From assembly GCF_000521215.1 (NCBI RefSeq), contig NZ_KI928930.1, positions 305,572 to 355,448 of the forward strand: 49,877 nt of DNA, in the 5' to 3' direction. The position numbers and the translations under genes are program-made. Position 1 is the stretch's first letter; each line of letters starts with the position of its first letter. The stretch comes from Labrenzia sp. DG1229 (lineage in GTDB: Bacteria > Pseudomonadota > Alphaproteobacteria > Rhizobiales > Stappiaceae). The notes under the pieces were generated by a model that was not told the origin of the DNA, did no database searches, and saw only the letters and a program-made list of their open reading frames with translations. Below, one piece after another: positions 18,148 through 26,731 of this stretch.

Positions 18148-19407
18148 TTATCGTGCTTCTTCCAGGCCGCAATAGTCGGCCACGAACAGCGCGAAAGCCC
18201 TGACGGCTGTCAGATAGCTCTCCACGTCGATGCGCTCTTCGAATGTATGCGCCAGGCTGATATCGCCCGGTGCGCAATAAACGGCCGGACATCCGATCTC
18301 GTTGACAAGAAACGGCATTTCCGACCAGTAAGGTGCTCCCCCGATGGCTCCTCCGTGATCAGTCGTCCGGCGAATGCTGTCTGAAAGACGGATTGCGGTC
18401 GGATCATCTTGCGGGATCTCGACAGGCGAGCCGCCATATCTGTGATCCCGGCCGGCGGGATATCGAATATCAATCGTGATGCCGTCTGCGACCGGAGCAG
18501 ATCGGACAACGTTCTCAAATGCGCTCACGGCAACATCGAGGTCTTCACCGGGTCGGAGTTTCCGGATCAGGGAAAATCGGCACGACCCGGGAACAGCGAT
18601 GTAGCCGCCACCTTGTATCTCCGTTACGAGAATGGAAGAGGCACCCAGAAGATCATGTTTCGGACCGGCCGCCAGGTCGTCTTCGTGTGCCCAAAGACAT
18701 TCCAGAACCGAATGGGTTGCCTTCAAGGCGTCGGTCCCGAGTTCCGGTGTTCCAAAATAGGCCGACTTGCCGGAAACCGTAACGTCGGCAATGAAAAATC
18801 CTATCTGGGCGGTATAAACACCTAGCTTGGTCGGTTCGAGGTAGATTGCAAAATCGGGCCGGTCAATGTCGCCCGAAGTGACACGCTTCACGAGGTCATG
18901 GGCGCCGGCAGAGACCCCGGTGTCCGGCTCGCCGCTTTCTTCATCGCCAATGAATGCAAATGACAGACCGCCGGCCGGTCGATAACCTGCGCGCTGCAAC
19001 AGTCTGACCGCGCTCAGCGCAGAACAAATACCGCCCTTCAGGTCGCACGCACCGCGGCCCCAGATTTCGTTACCGATCAATGCGCCGGAAAAGGGATCCT
19101 GCTGGGGATTGCCTTGCCAGTTTTCTTCCCAGCCGCGCACATGAACCGTGTCCGTGTGGCCGACGAACATCAGTTTAGGGCCCTCACCGCCGGTCTTCCC
19201 GGTTTGGCCCCAGACGTTCAATCGGCCGGGCAGAAACTCTCCGGATCCGGTTTCAAGTCCGAGTATTTCCAGATGTGATTTCAGGAAAAGTGCAAAGGCG
19301 CTTTCGTTTCCTGTCACACTCTCAACAGCGATGGCCTGCTGAAGCAGTTGCAGGTCTGCGTCCCGGTCCTGATGGGACACAAGTCGGGAAAGGAGATCCT
19401 GGGCCAT
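18148..19407 (-). CDS. M20-family deacylase/peptidase (ArgE/DapE type)
   Basis: A 419-residue zinc hydrolase of the ArgE/DapE/ACY1 family, which removes acyl groups from N-acyl amino acids or splits small amides. The metal and catalytic residues are present: GHTDTV, GRGACDLKGG, GDEESGE and YLEPT, plus the late His in SLAHTFEER. There is no signal peptide, so it acts in the cytoplasm on an imported compound. The ATG at 19407 shares its A with the TGA of the ROK gene, so translation is coupled (a GTG one codon earlier is possible). Its place ahead of an importer and a PLP enzyme suggests that the imported ligand is an N-acylated amino compound. Confidence 0.9.
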   Translation of the reverse strand: MAQDLLSRLVSHQDRDADLQLLQQAIAVESVTGNESAFALFLKSHLEILGLETGSGEFLPGRLNVWGQTGKTGGEGPKLMFVGHTDTVHVRGWEENWQGNPQQDPFSGALIGNEIWGRGACDLKGGICSALSAVRLLQRAGYRPAGGLSFAFIGDEESGEPDTGVSAGAHDLVKRVTSGDIDRPDFAIYLEPTKLGVYTAQIGFFIADVTVSGKSAYFGTPELGTDALKATHSVLECLWAHEDDLAAGPKHDLLGASSILVTEIQGGGYIAVPGSCRFSLIRKLRPGEDLDVAVSAFENVVRSAPVADGITIDIRYPAGRDHRYGGSPVEIPQDDPTAIRLSDSIRRTTDHGGAIGGAPYWSEMPFLVNEIGCPAVYCAPGDISLAHTFEERIDVESYLTAVRAFALFVADYCGLEEAR

Positions 19408-20633
19408 CACGCGACGCCCTTCTTGAAGGTTTCGACGGAGGGCGGCGGGACTGAAATTTCAACACCCTTCAAACCTTCGGCGAACAGTGAAAGGTGCAAT
19501 CGGGAAAGGGCAACCGATGCACCGCCTGCAAGCGCCGCATGGTTTCCAAGTGTTGATTTCTCGATCAGCACGGGACGTGGAAAACACATCGGCAAGTATT
19601 TTCGAACGCGGTTGAAAAGCTCTTCCCGCGCTCCGATGGAGCCACCAATCACGATGCAGGAGGGATCCATCACGGCGGTGAGGGCGGCGGTGACGCGCGC
19701 GATCTGTCTCGATGTCTGGTCCAACGTCTCCTGTGCGTGCGCGTCTTCCTCGTTGGCGGCCTCGAATATCTCTGGAACACTCAGGGTTCTGCCACTTTTC
19801 TTCCGATACATCTCGGTGATGGCATGGGTTGCCGCGACGCGTTCAAGCGCACCGGTTTTCAGGCTTTCCGGCTCAAACGGATCGGCACCGAAAGGCAGGT
19901 AGCCAATTTCTCCCGCAGCGCCGCTGGCGCCTCTGTGAAGCTGCCCGCCAACAACGATCCCTGCGCCGATCCCGGTGCCAACGGAAACGTAGACAAGGTC
20001 GTCTTTCTCGCCGCGTTTTGTAAGCCAGTGTTCTCCGAGCGCCGCCAGGTTCACGTCGTTTTCGACGAAAACCTCGATTCCGAGTTGGCTCCGCCACAGG
20101 CCGGGCGCATCGATACAATCGAGACCGGGAATGTTGGGGGCCATCCTGATCTGTCCCGTGCCGGGATCAGGGACACCCGGCACACCGATGACGGCAACAC
20201 GCGGCAGTTTCGAGTTGAGCTTCGCACCGCCGGCCGCTCTTTGAACCAGATCGGTGACATGCCTGATGACGGCCTCGCCGCCGGACTTGTCAGTCGGTTC
20301 CTCCAGTTCGTTGACTACGGCTCCGGTCAGGTTGCAGATCGCGACACGGATCTTCGTGCCGCCAAGGTCCACACTCGCGACCGAGGCGGCGTCCGGTACG
20401 ATTTCGTAAACGACTGCCCGGCGCCCGATATGGCCTTCCGTCTGGCCGACGGTTCTGACCCAGCCTTCAACTTCCAGGTTCCCGACGATTTCCGAGACCG
20501 TCTGTTTGGAAAGGCCCGTGATTTTCGAAACGCTCGCCCGGGAGATGGGGCCGAAGCTCGCGATTGCCTGAACCACCGCGCTCAAGGACATTCGCCTGGA
20601 TATATTGGAAGGATCGGCCACTGGCTCTCTCAA
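19407..20633 (-). CDS. ROK-family transcriptional repressor
   Basis: A 408-residue regulator. An N-terminal winged helix (about residues 18-70, ISRASVSKITGLSKQTVSEIVGNLEVEGWV) is joined to a ROK sugar-kinase-like domain with VDLGGTKIRVAI and SVGTGIGAGIVVGGQLHRGASGAAGE. The kinase zinc motif is absent: GEIGY replaces GEIGH and no CxCGxxGC cluster follows, so it should not be an active zinc-bound kinase. The TTG at 20633 is the earliest start, and the operator at 20634-20658 abuts it; GTG or ATG codons lie further in. It is first in the importer operon and probably represses it until a ligand binds. Confidence 0.88.
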   Translation of the reverse strand: MREPVADPSNISRRMSLSAVVQAIASFGPISRASVSKITGLSKQTVSEIVGNLEVEGWVRTVGQTEGHIGRRAVVYEIVPDAASVASVDLGGTKIRVAICNLTGAVVNELEEPTDKSGGEAVIRHVTDLVQRAAGGAKLNSKLPRVAVIGVPGVPDPGTGQIRMAPNIPGLDCIDAPGLWRSQLGIEVFVENDVNLAALGEHWLTKRGEKDDLVYVSVGTGIGAGIVVGGQLHRGASGAAGEIGYLPFGADPFEPESLKTGALERVAATHAITEMYRKKSGRTLSVPEIFEAANEEDAHAQETLDQTSRQIARVTAALTAVMDPSCIVIGGSIGAREELFNRVRKYLPMCFPRPVLIEKSTLGNHAALAGGASVALSRLHLSLFAEGLKGVEISVPPPSVETFKKGVA

Positions 20634-20658
20634 TTAGTTCGTTCTGTAACCGAACTAA
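20634..20658 (-). promoter_or_regulatory. XylR/ROK-type operator, TTAGTTCG-N9-CGAACTAA
   Basis: A 25-base inverted repeat with two perfect eight-base arms directly upstream of the ROK start. Its length and TTAGTT...AACTAA ends match the Bacillus XylR operator (TTAGTTTG-N9-CAAACTAA), which belongs to the same ROK family. It likely mediates autoregulation of the whole operon down to 14002. Confidence 0.75.
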
Positions 20659-20918
20659 ATAGAAATTTCGCCTCTTGTCAAGTCGATTACGCCGGATTCA
20701 CCTGCACCAAAACGTGTCATGGCGACCAGAGAACCATAAACTGCCGGTTCGAGGACAGGTCTGGGTTGTGGTAGGATGCGCGTGCCTGATTGCGTGTATC
20801 TGAGTGCGTGTATCGGAATGCGGCTGTCTGAATGTTGCACCCAAACCGGGCTGTCACGTTTCGCGCTGTTTACGAAGTGGATCTTCAGTATTTTTTGAAT
20901 TGGGATGTTGGGGGGAAT

Positions 20919-22550
20919 ATGGACATTCACGCTGCCGTCAGGGAATTGGGACCCGGCGATGTGCTGGCTCTTGAAGCCGCGTGTTTTACCGACCCGGTTG
21001 CGATCAGCGGCATCAACGGCACGCGCGAAAGACCCGTTTGCATACGGGGAGCAAGACCGGTTGCTCCGGATTTGAACAAGTTGACGGCCAAACGGTCGCC
21101 GACGATTTTCGGCACCGGGGAAACCTTCGAAGAATTCAATGTTCAGGCCAACAGACTGGCGCGTGCGCATGAAGCGGCCGGAAATTATCCCGGCCTCTAT
21201 TTCATGGCCGACAACGCTCATCTTGTCCTGCGCGACTGTCAGTGGATCGTGTTGGAAGACCTCACATTCGAAAACTGCTGGCCGACCGCGATCTATATCG
21301 AGAATTGTCAGCACATAACGATCAGGGGCGTACATTTCCGTGGCGGAACCTTTGCCATCGGGGCAACGGGAGCCGATACACGCCACCTCCTGATTGAAAA
21401 CTGCGACTGGATCCAGGACCTTGGTTGTCATGGAGACACTCAAGTCCGGTCCATCAGGGACAGCGGATACCTGAAGGATGAAAGGGAGGTCGACGGTTGT
21501 CATCTCTGGCGAAAGACGCATTTCAACCAGATTCATTCCGATGCCAGTGTAACAGGCGAATTCGTCCAGCCGGACGATTCACGCGCCTATGACGGTGATT
21601 TTTTCCGGGCATGGACCATTGCCGGATATGTCATCCTGCGCAACAACTGCATCTTGGACGCTTTCAACGGCATCCATTTTTTCAATCAGGTGTCGAAGGA
21701 CACTCGGCATCGTCATTCAAGGAATGTGATGATCTGCGACAACTGGTTTGTCCGCATTCGCGACAATGCGGTCGAACCTGAGAACTATGCCTTCAACTGG
21801 ACAGTCAGACACAACAAGTTCGTCGATTGCTACGCTCCCTTTTCTCTCGAACCGGAGCAATCCGGCTTTTTCTACATCTATGGAAATCTCGGCTGGAGCC
21901 GTGAGCGTCCGGGGCCCGACCCGGAGGATCCGTCGACAGGTCGCCTCTTCAAATTCGGAACAAACCACGAAGCGGTCGGTCCGCATTATGTCGTGCATAA
22001 CACCTGGTTCGTGCGCAATCCGATATTCAAGAAAAAGCGAATACGCAATTTTCACCACCTCAACAATGTCATTGGATACAACGCGGACGCGCTGTCGATT
22101 TCACTCAACAAGGTCAATCCATTTGGCAAGGACTGGCAGGCACGTCATGACCCGTCTTCGGATTGGGAAGCCATCAGGTCCATGGAGAAAAAGAGATTTA
22201 CCAAGGCCTGGGCGGAACTGGACATTACAGTTGACAACGACATGGTCGGGCATCCGGCGTTTCCACTTGAACTCCTGTCTGCCGGGTACCCGCTTGGTTC
22301 CAGATCTTCGGGTGAGGTTCCGCGGTTCTCAAAGGCGCTTCATGGTCGCCCGGAGGGATTGAAACTGGACAATGCAATGAATGCTGCCAGGGTGACGTTA
22401 CAATTGCCAGATGGTGACAAGGTGAAAACATTCGCAGATGAATTGCCTTCGCTGGATGTCGGTGCATGGCAGGGCAATGAACTTTTCCGACTGCCCGAAC
22501 CGCTGTTTGTACGGGATTGGGAATACCCGTTACTGCCAGGAATGTCCTGA
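20919..22550 (+). CDS. right-handed parallel beta-helix protein
   Basis: A 543-residue protein with many Asn-rich short repeats (IENCQHITIRGVHFRGG, LLIENCDWI, YVILRNNCILDAFNGIHFFNQ, NVMICDNWFVRIRDNAVEPENY), the pattern of a right-handed beta-helix as in pectate lyases and other polysaccharide lyases or epimerases. The start at 20919 follows GGGGGGAAT; earlier ATG codons give an unlikely N-terminus. I see no signal peptide, which is unusual for a polysaccharide enzyme. The N-terminal part MDIHAAVRELGPGDVLALEAA resembles the leading strand of other helix proteins. The gene is 78 bases before the dehydrogenase and may be co-transcribed. Enzymatic activity is not proven. Confidence 0.8.
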   Translation: MDIHAAVRELGPGDVLALEAACFTDPVAISGINGTRERPVCIRGARPVAPDLNKLTAKRSPTIFGTGETFEEFNVQANRLARAHEAAGNYPGLYFMADNAHLVLRDCQWIVLEDLTFENCWPTAIYIENCQHITIRGVHFRGGTFAIGATGADTRHLLIENCDWIQDLGCHGDTQVRSIRDSGYLKDEREVDGCHLWRKTHFNQIHSDASVTGEFVQPDDSRAYDGDFFRAWTIAGYVILRNNCILDAFNGIHFFNQVSKDTRHRHSRNVMICDNWFVRIRDNAVEPENYAFNWTVRHNKFVDCYAPFSLEPEQSGFFYIYGNLGWSRERPGPDPEDPSTGRLFKFGTNHEAVGPHYVVHNTWFVRNPIFKKKRIRNFHHLNNVIGYNADALSISLNKVNPFGKDWQARHDPSSDWEAIRSMEKKRFTKAWAELDITVDNDMVGHPAFPLELLSAGYPLGSRSSGEVPRFSKALHGRPEGLKLDNAMNAARVTLQLPDGDKVKTFADELPSLDVGAWQGNELFRLPEPLFVRDWEYPLLPGMS

Positions 22551-22628
22551 GGGATACCGCCAGAGGGCTGCCGCTCAGCCCGGGTCTGGCTCATTTGAAC
22601 TCTCCGATGCAGACGAGGAGGAACGACT

Positions 22629-23495
22629 GTGGTGGTTGGAGTGATCGGTCTCGGAATTATGGGGAGCGCATACGCCCGCAATCTCATTCGATCCGGTGAA
22701 ACGGTATTTGGTGTCGACCCGTCTGAAACTGCGCGAGCCAAACTGGCGGAGGAGGGTGGTTCGGTATTCGAAACGCTCGGTGACTGGGTTTCAGATTGTG
22801 ACGCAATCGTTCTTGCGCTGGCCGCGCCGCATGTGCTCGCTTCGGTCTGCGAGAAGTTGGTAACTGGACTCCGCCCGGGGCAGGTCGTTGTCGAGACCGG
22901 AACATTTTCCGTGGCTGACAAGGAAGCGGCCAGATCACTTCTGGAAAAACCCGGCGCGATCCTGTTGGATTGTCCCGTCAGCGGAACGGGTGCCCAGGCT
23001 GCTGAAGCCGACCTCGTGATGATGGCGTCCGGACCAGAAGAGGCGGTCGCGGATGTCCGCCCACTTCTGGAAAAATTCACGCGCATGGTGATGTATGTCG
23101 GAGACTTCGGAAACGGAACGAAACTGAAATTCGTCGCAAATCATGCCGTTGCAATTCACAACGTCGCAGCGGCTGAAACGCTGAACTATGCCGATGCACT
23201 CGGTCTGGAGCGCGACACGGTCTATCGATTGCTGTCGTCTGGTGCGGGGCAGTCTCGCATGTCAGACCTGCGCATGCCCTTGATGATCAACGGCACATAC
23301 GATCCGCCTTCCGCAAGTCTGAAGATGTTTGAAAAAGATCTGCGGATTATTGGTGAAGATATTGAAGAAAAGGGTGTTTTTGCACCATTGTTCGAAGCTG
23401 GCAGATCCGTTTATGACACGACTGTCGACGAATTGCCCAATCAGTTCGATACGGCTTCGGTTTTTGAAACGTACAAATCGAAGTCCGAAAAATAG
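22629..23495 (+). CDS. NAD(P)-dependent oxidoreductase, 3-hydroxyisobutyrate dehydrogenase family
   Basis: A 288-residue beta-hydroxyacid dehydrogenase. The Rossmann motif GVIGLGIMGSA is at residues 4-14, the substrate loop DCPVSGTGAQAAEADL at about 114-129, and the catalytic segment GNGTKLKFVAN holds Lys167 and Asn171. It would oxidise a 3-hydroxyacid or reduce a semialdehyde, using NAD or NADP. The GTG start is set by GAGGAGGAA about six bases upstream. It follows the beta-helix gene by 78 bases, so it might act on a sugar acid released by that pathway, but this is only positional. Confidence 0.93.
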   Translation: MVVGVIGLGIMGSAYARNLIRSGETVFGVDPSETARAKLAEEGGSVFETLGDWVSDCDAIVLALAAPHVLASVCEKLVTGLRPGQVVVETGTFSVADKEAARSLLEKPGAILLDCPVSGTGAQAAEADLVMMASGPEEAVADVRPLLEKFTRMVMYVGDFGNGTKLKFVANHAVAIHNVAAAETLNYADALGLERDTVYRLLSSGAGQSRMSDLRMPLMINGTYDPPSASLKMFEKDLRIIGEDIEEKGVFAPLFEAGRSVYDTTVDELPNQFDTASVFETYKSKSEK

Positions 23496-23802
23496 GATCT
23501 CCATCGGCATGACGTGATTGTCTTTCCGTTTGGGAAATCGGGTGCGATCTTCAGGTGTCCTGTCCGTTGGACCCTTGGGGGAGACCTTCAAACAAAGTCC
23601 CGAACCTGCTTGATTCGTACCTGATCACGTCTGAATTCCCGTCGAAGCTACCCGCTGGGTGAATGTGAAGCAGAGTAGATATGCAGAAATGTTAGTGCGA
23701 TTTAATGTTTGGGTCATTGAATTATTAATCTCTGTCGCTTAAGTGTCGCCTCAAATGGAAACACCATCATCCCGGACATTGCCCGGGCGACAGGAGGTCG
23801 AC
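23496..23802. other. gene-free interval, 307 bases
   Basis: Between the dehydrogenase and the 40-residue membrane protein. The right half is AT-rich (about 23685-23730) and ends with the strong ribosome-binding site AGGAGGT at 23792-23798, so a promoter is expected here, but I see no clear -35/-10 pair. No coding region or strong hairpin is visible. Confidence 0.5.
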
Positions 23803-23925
23803 ATGACCCGTGATGAACTAATTCGTGAGTACAAAGAGCAGAGCGGATCCTGGCAGGGTCTGGTCGGCGTATACGCCGTAATCGTCGGTGTAATGGCTCT
23901 GTCCGGCTATCTGATGGTCGGCTAG
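23803..23925 (+). CDS. 40-residue single-span membrane protein
   Basis: A small protein beginning MTRDELIREYKEQSGSW, a charged amphipathic stretch, then one hydrophobic helix (GLVGVYAVIVGVMALSGYLMVG) to the end. Translation is strongly supported: AGGAGGT (23792-23798) lies four bases before ATG, and a terminator follows 31 bases after the stop. The topology would place the N-terminus in the cytoplasm. I do not know a family for it. It has its own transcription unit, convergent with the dipeptide importer. Confidence 0.68.
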   Translation: MTRDELIREYKEQSGSWQGLVGVYAVIVGVMALSGYLMVG

Positions 23926-23956
23926 GCAAACGCCTGCCTGTTCAATGAAGAGATCG

Positions 23957-23989
23957 AAAAAACCCCGGGACCAGTGTCCCGGGGTTTTT
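23957..23989. terminator. bidirectional intrinsic terminator
   Basis: A-run (23957-23962), CCCCGGGAC (23963-23971), loop CAGT, GTCCCGGGG (23976-23984), then TTTTT (23985-23989). It ends the small membrane-protein gene on plus and the ABC importer operon (stop at 24002) on minus. Confidence 0.93.
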
Positions 23990-24001
23990 CATTTTGTGGT
24001 C

Positions 24002-25660
24002 CTAGACATTCGCGGCTTCGCCGATGGAGTCGGTTCCCCTCTCCTCCAGCAAGGTCGTCAGCCAGTTGGGGTCCATTTCGGGCACCGAGGACAGCAGAAG
24101 ATCCGTATAGGGATGGTGTGGCGGGGTGAACATTTCGTCCTTTGCCCCCTGCTCAACAACCTTGCCCCTTTGCATCACGACCACCTCGTCGGCAATCGAG
24201 CGCACGGTCGCCAGATCGTGGGTGATGAACATGTAGGCCAGATTGAAGTCTTTCTGCAATTTGTCGAGTAGTTTCAGGATACCTTCCGCGACAAGCTGGT
24301 CGAGCGCGCTTGTCACTTCGTCGCAAATGATGAAAGACGGATCCGCCGCCAGCGCGCGCGCAATTCCGACACGCTGCTTTTGACCGCCGGAAAGCTCCGG
24401 CGGGTAACGGTTGTAGAACTTCGCCGGGTCCAGTTCGATCAGGTCCAGAAGTTCGTCGACACGGTTCTTCAACTCCGCTCCGCGCACGCCACGATAAAAT
24501 TGCGCCGGGCGCCCGATAATCTCGCTGATCTTGATCTTTGGATTCAGCGCTGTGTCCGCCATCTGGTAGATCATCTGCGCCTGGCGCAATTGATCCTTTG
24601 TGCGGTCCTGATATCGAGGCGGCAAGGATTCACCATTGAACTGGATCTCGCCTTTCGTCGGTGGCAGCAGGCCTGTAATACACCGTGCGGTCGTCGACTT
24701 CCCGGATCCGGATTCGCCCACGACCGCGACTGTCATGCCCGGGTAGATGTCGAAAGAGACATCATCAAGCACCTTGATCTTGCCATAGGCTGCATCCACG
24801 TTCTTGACGGAGACAATAGGTATTGAATCGGCCTCCGCCGGGCGTTCCTTCTGGGGACGCTTGAAACTGCGCACCGCCCAAAGGCTCTTGGTGTAGTCTT
24901 CGCTCGGCGCATCCAGCATCTGCTCCGTAGGCGCTTCTTCGACTTCCTCGCCTTTCAGCAAGACCTTGATCGTATCAGCCATCTGCGCAACGACCGCGAG
25001 GTCGTGCGTTATATAGATCGCGGCTGTATTGAACTGGTCGACAATGTCCCTGATCGCGGCAAGAACCTCGATCTGGGTCGTCACGTCCAGGGCTGTTGTC
25101 GGCTCGTCGAAAATGATCAGGTCGGGACGGCATGCCATTGCCATGGCAGTCATGGCGCGCTGCAGCTGTCCGCCTGAAACCTGGTGGGGATACCGGAAGC
25201 CGATTTCATCCGGATTGGGAAGCCGGAGGCGGTGGTAAAGCTCCATCGCATCCTCTTGCGCCTCCACGCGCTTTTGAATGCGATACTGGATCGGGGCTTC
25301 GGTATGCTGATCGATGATCCGGTGAGCCGGATTGAAGGAAGCGGCAGCGGATTGCGCCACATAGGCGATCCTTGACCCGCGCAACGCACGCAAATCGCCT
25401 TCCGGTGTCGTGGTCAGTTCCATGCCGTCGAACTCGATGGAACCGCCGGAAATCCGGCAACCGTCCCTGGCAAATCCCATCGCGGCGAGACCGATGGTGG
25501 ATTTGCCGGCACCTGACTCCCCGATCAGACCGAGAACCTCGCCTTTGTGAAGGGTGAGATCGACACCATGAACGATCTCGATCCATTGCTCATCCGAATA
25601 ACCTTCGATCCGAAGGTCCTTGACTTCAAGAAGCACATCTTTTTTAGGGACCATGCTCAA
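24002..25660 (-). CDS. dipeptide/oligopeptide-type ABC transporter, fused double ATPase
   Basis: A 552-residue protein carrying both ATPase domains (DppD- and DppF-like) in one chain. The first has Walker [10 protein letters not shown], signature VSGGQLQRA and Walker [12 protein letters not shown]. The second has [24 protein letters not shown] and [11 protein letters not shown]. Both halves include the peptide-type region before the linker, so both sites look active. It is the last gene of the importer operon and overlaps the permease by four bases. This class takes up peptides, but also opines, glutathione and other cations, so the ligand is open. Confidence 0.95.
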   Translation of the reverse strand: MSMVPKKDVLLEVKDLRIEGYSDEQWIEIVHGVDLTLHKGEVLGLIGESGAGKSTIGLAAMGFARDGCRISGGSIEFDGMELTTTPEGDLRALRGSRIAYVAQSAAASFNPAHRIIDQHTEAPIQYRIQKRVEAQEDAMELYHRLRLPNPDEIGFRYPHQVSGGQLQRAMTAMAMACRPDLIIFDEPTTALDVTTQIEVLAAIRDIVDQFNTAAIYITHDLAVVAQMADTIKVLLKGEEVEEAPTEQMLDAPSEDYTKSLWAVRSFKRPQKERPAEADSIPIVSVKNVDAAYGKIKVLDDVSFDIYPGMTVAVVGESGSGKSTTARCITGLLPPTKGEIQFNGESLPPRYQDRTKDQLRQAQMIYQMADTALNPKIKISEIIGRPAQFYRGVRGAELKNRVDELLDLIELDPAKFYNRYPPELSGGQKQRVGIARALAADPSFIICDEVTSALDQLVAEGILKLLDKLQKDFNLAYMFITHDLATVRSIADEVVVMQRGKVVEQGAKDEMFTPPHHPYTDLLLSSVPEMDPNWLTTLLEERGTDSIGEAANV

Positions 25661-26721
25661 ACCTCCTTAAGGCCGGAGGACCGGAAAAGCATCCAGTCAA
25701 CGACGAAGTTAACCGAAACCGTCAGCAACGCGATAGCAGCTGCCGGAATGAGTGGTGTCAGTTCGCCAAACGAAATCAGCGTGGCGTTTTCGCGAACCAT
25801 GGAGCCCCAATCCGCGGTCGGCGGCTGAATACCGAGACCAAGGAAGGAGAGACCCGCTATCAGGAGGAATACGAAGCAGAATTCCAGGCCGAATTCAGCG
25901 ACCAGTGGAGCGGTCGAATTCGGCAGGATTTCCCTTCGGATCAGGTACCAGTTGCCTTCTCCGCGCAGTTTTGCAGCCTCGATATAATCCATCACGACGA
26001 CGTTGCCCGCGACGGCTCGCGTCAGACGGAAAACACGCGGGGAATAGATCAAGGCGACGATGATGACAATCACGAACAGGCTTGTGCCGAAGATACTCAG
26101 CATCAGCAGAGCGAAGATCAGCGACGGAACCGACATGATCACATCCGCGACCCGGCCCATCAACTGGTCGAACCAACCACCCTTGGTCGCGGCGAGCAGA
26201 CCTGTCAGCGCTCCGAGGATGAAGGCAAGACTGGTTGCCACCAAGGCAAGGCCGACGGTGTTGCGTGCACCATAGATCAGCCGGCTGAACATGTCGCGCC
26301 CGAGCTGGTCTGCTCCGAGCAACATGTTTTCATCCGCCGGCGCGAAGGCGGAGGAAATGACCTCTGCTTCGCCAAAAGGGGCAATGATAGGCGCGAAGGT
26401 TCCTGCAATGGCGTAGGTGAAGATCACGAACATGCCGAATGCGGCGGTCAGCGGAGCCGTGCGAAGTTCCTTTGCAATACCGTCCGACGCGATGATGATC
26501 AAAAACTCACGGAAAGCGTAGGAAACCCCGGCTGCCAGTGCCAGGAGACCAGCCGCGACCGTGATGAAACGCAAGGCACCAACACCACCAACGATCCCGG
26601 TGACGAAGGAAATGAGTGTGAGGGAAAAGATCAACAGGAACAGTTGTCTTTTCTTGAAGTAGGCTGCGAGACAGGAGGCCCCAATCAGCAGCGCATAGTA
26701 TCCGATTACGAATGTACTCAT
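25657..26721 (-). CDS. DppC-like ABC permease with extended N-terminus
   Basis: A 354-residue permease of the binding-protein-dependent peptide class. The EAA loop is EAAKLRGEGNWYLIRREILPN. Compared with the usual 280-300 residues, it has about 80 extra N-terminal residues forming three extra hydrophobic segments (from FVIGYYALL to FREFLIIIA). The rest includes APADENMLLGADQLGRDMFSRLIYGAR, typical for DppC. It overlaps the ATPase start in ATGA, and DppB begins 11 bases upstream. Confidence 0.94.
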   Translation of the reverse strand: MSTFVIGYYALLIGASCLAAYFKKRQLFLLIFSLTLISFVTGIVGGVGALRFITVAAGLLALAAGVSYAFREFLIIIASDGIAKELRTAPLTAAFGMFVIFTYAIAGTFAPIIAPFGEAEVISSAFAPADENMLLGADQLGRDMFSRLIYGARNTVGLALVATSLAFILGALTGLLAATKGGWFDQLMGRVADVIMSVPSLIFALLMLSIFGTSLFVIVIIVALIYSPRVFRLTRAVAGNVVVMDYIEAAKLRGEGNWYLIRREILPNSTAPLVAEFGLEFCFVFLLIAGLSFLGLGIQPPTADWGSMVRENATLISFGELTPLIPAAAIALLTVSVNFVVDWMLFRSSGLKEV

Positions 26722-26731
26722 ATCGCTGCCC

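Noticed and set aside
19737..20774. 345-codon plus-strand open frame
   Set aside because: It is antisense to the ROK regulator gene and lacks domain motifs; high-GC codon use creates such frames.
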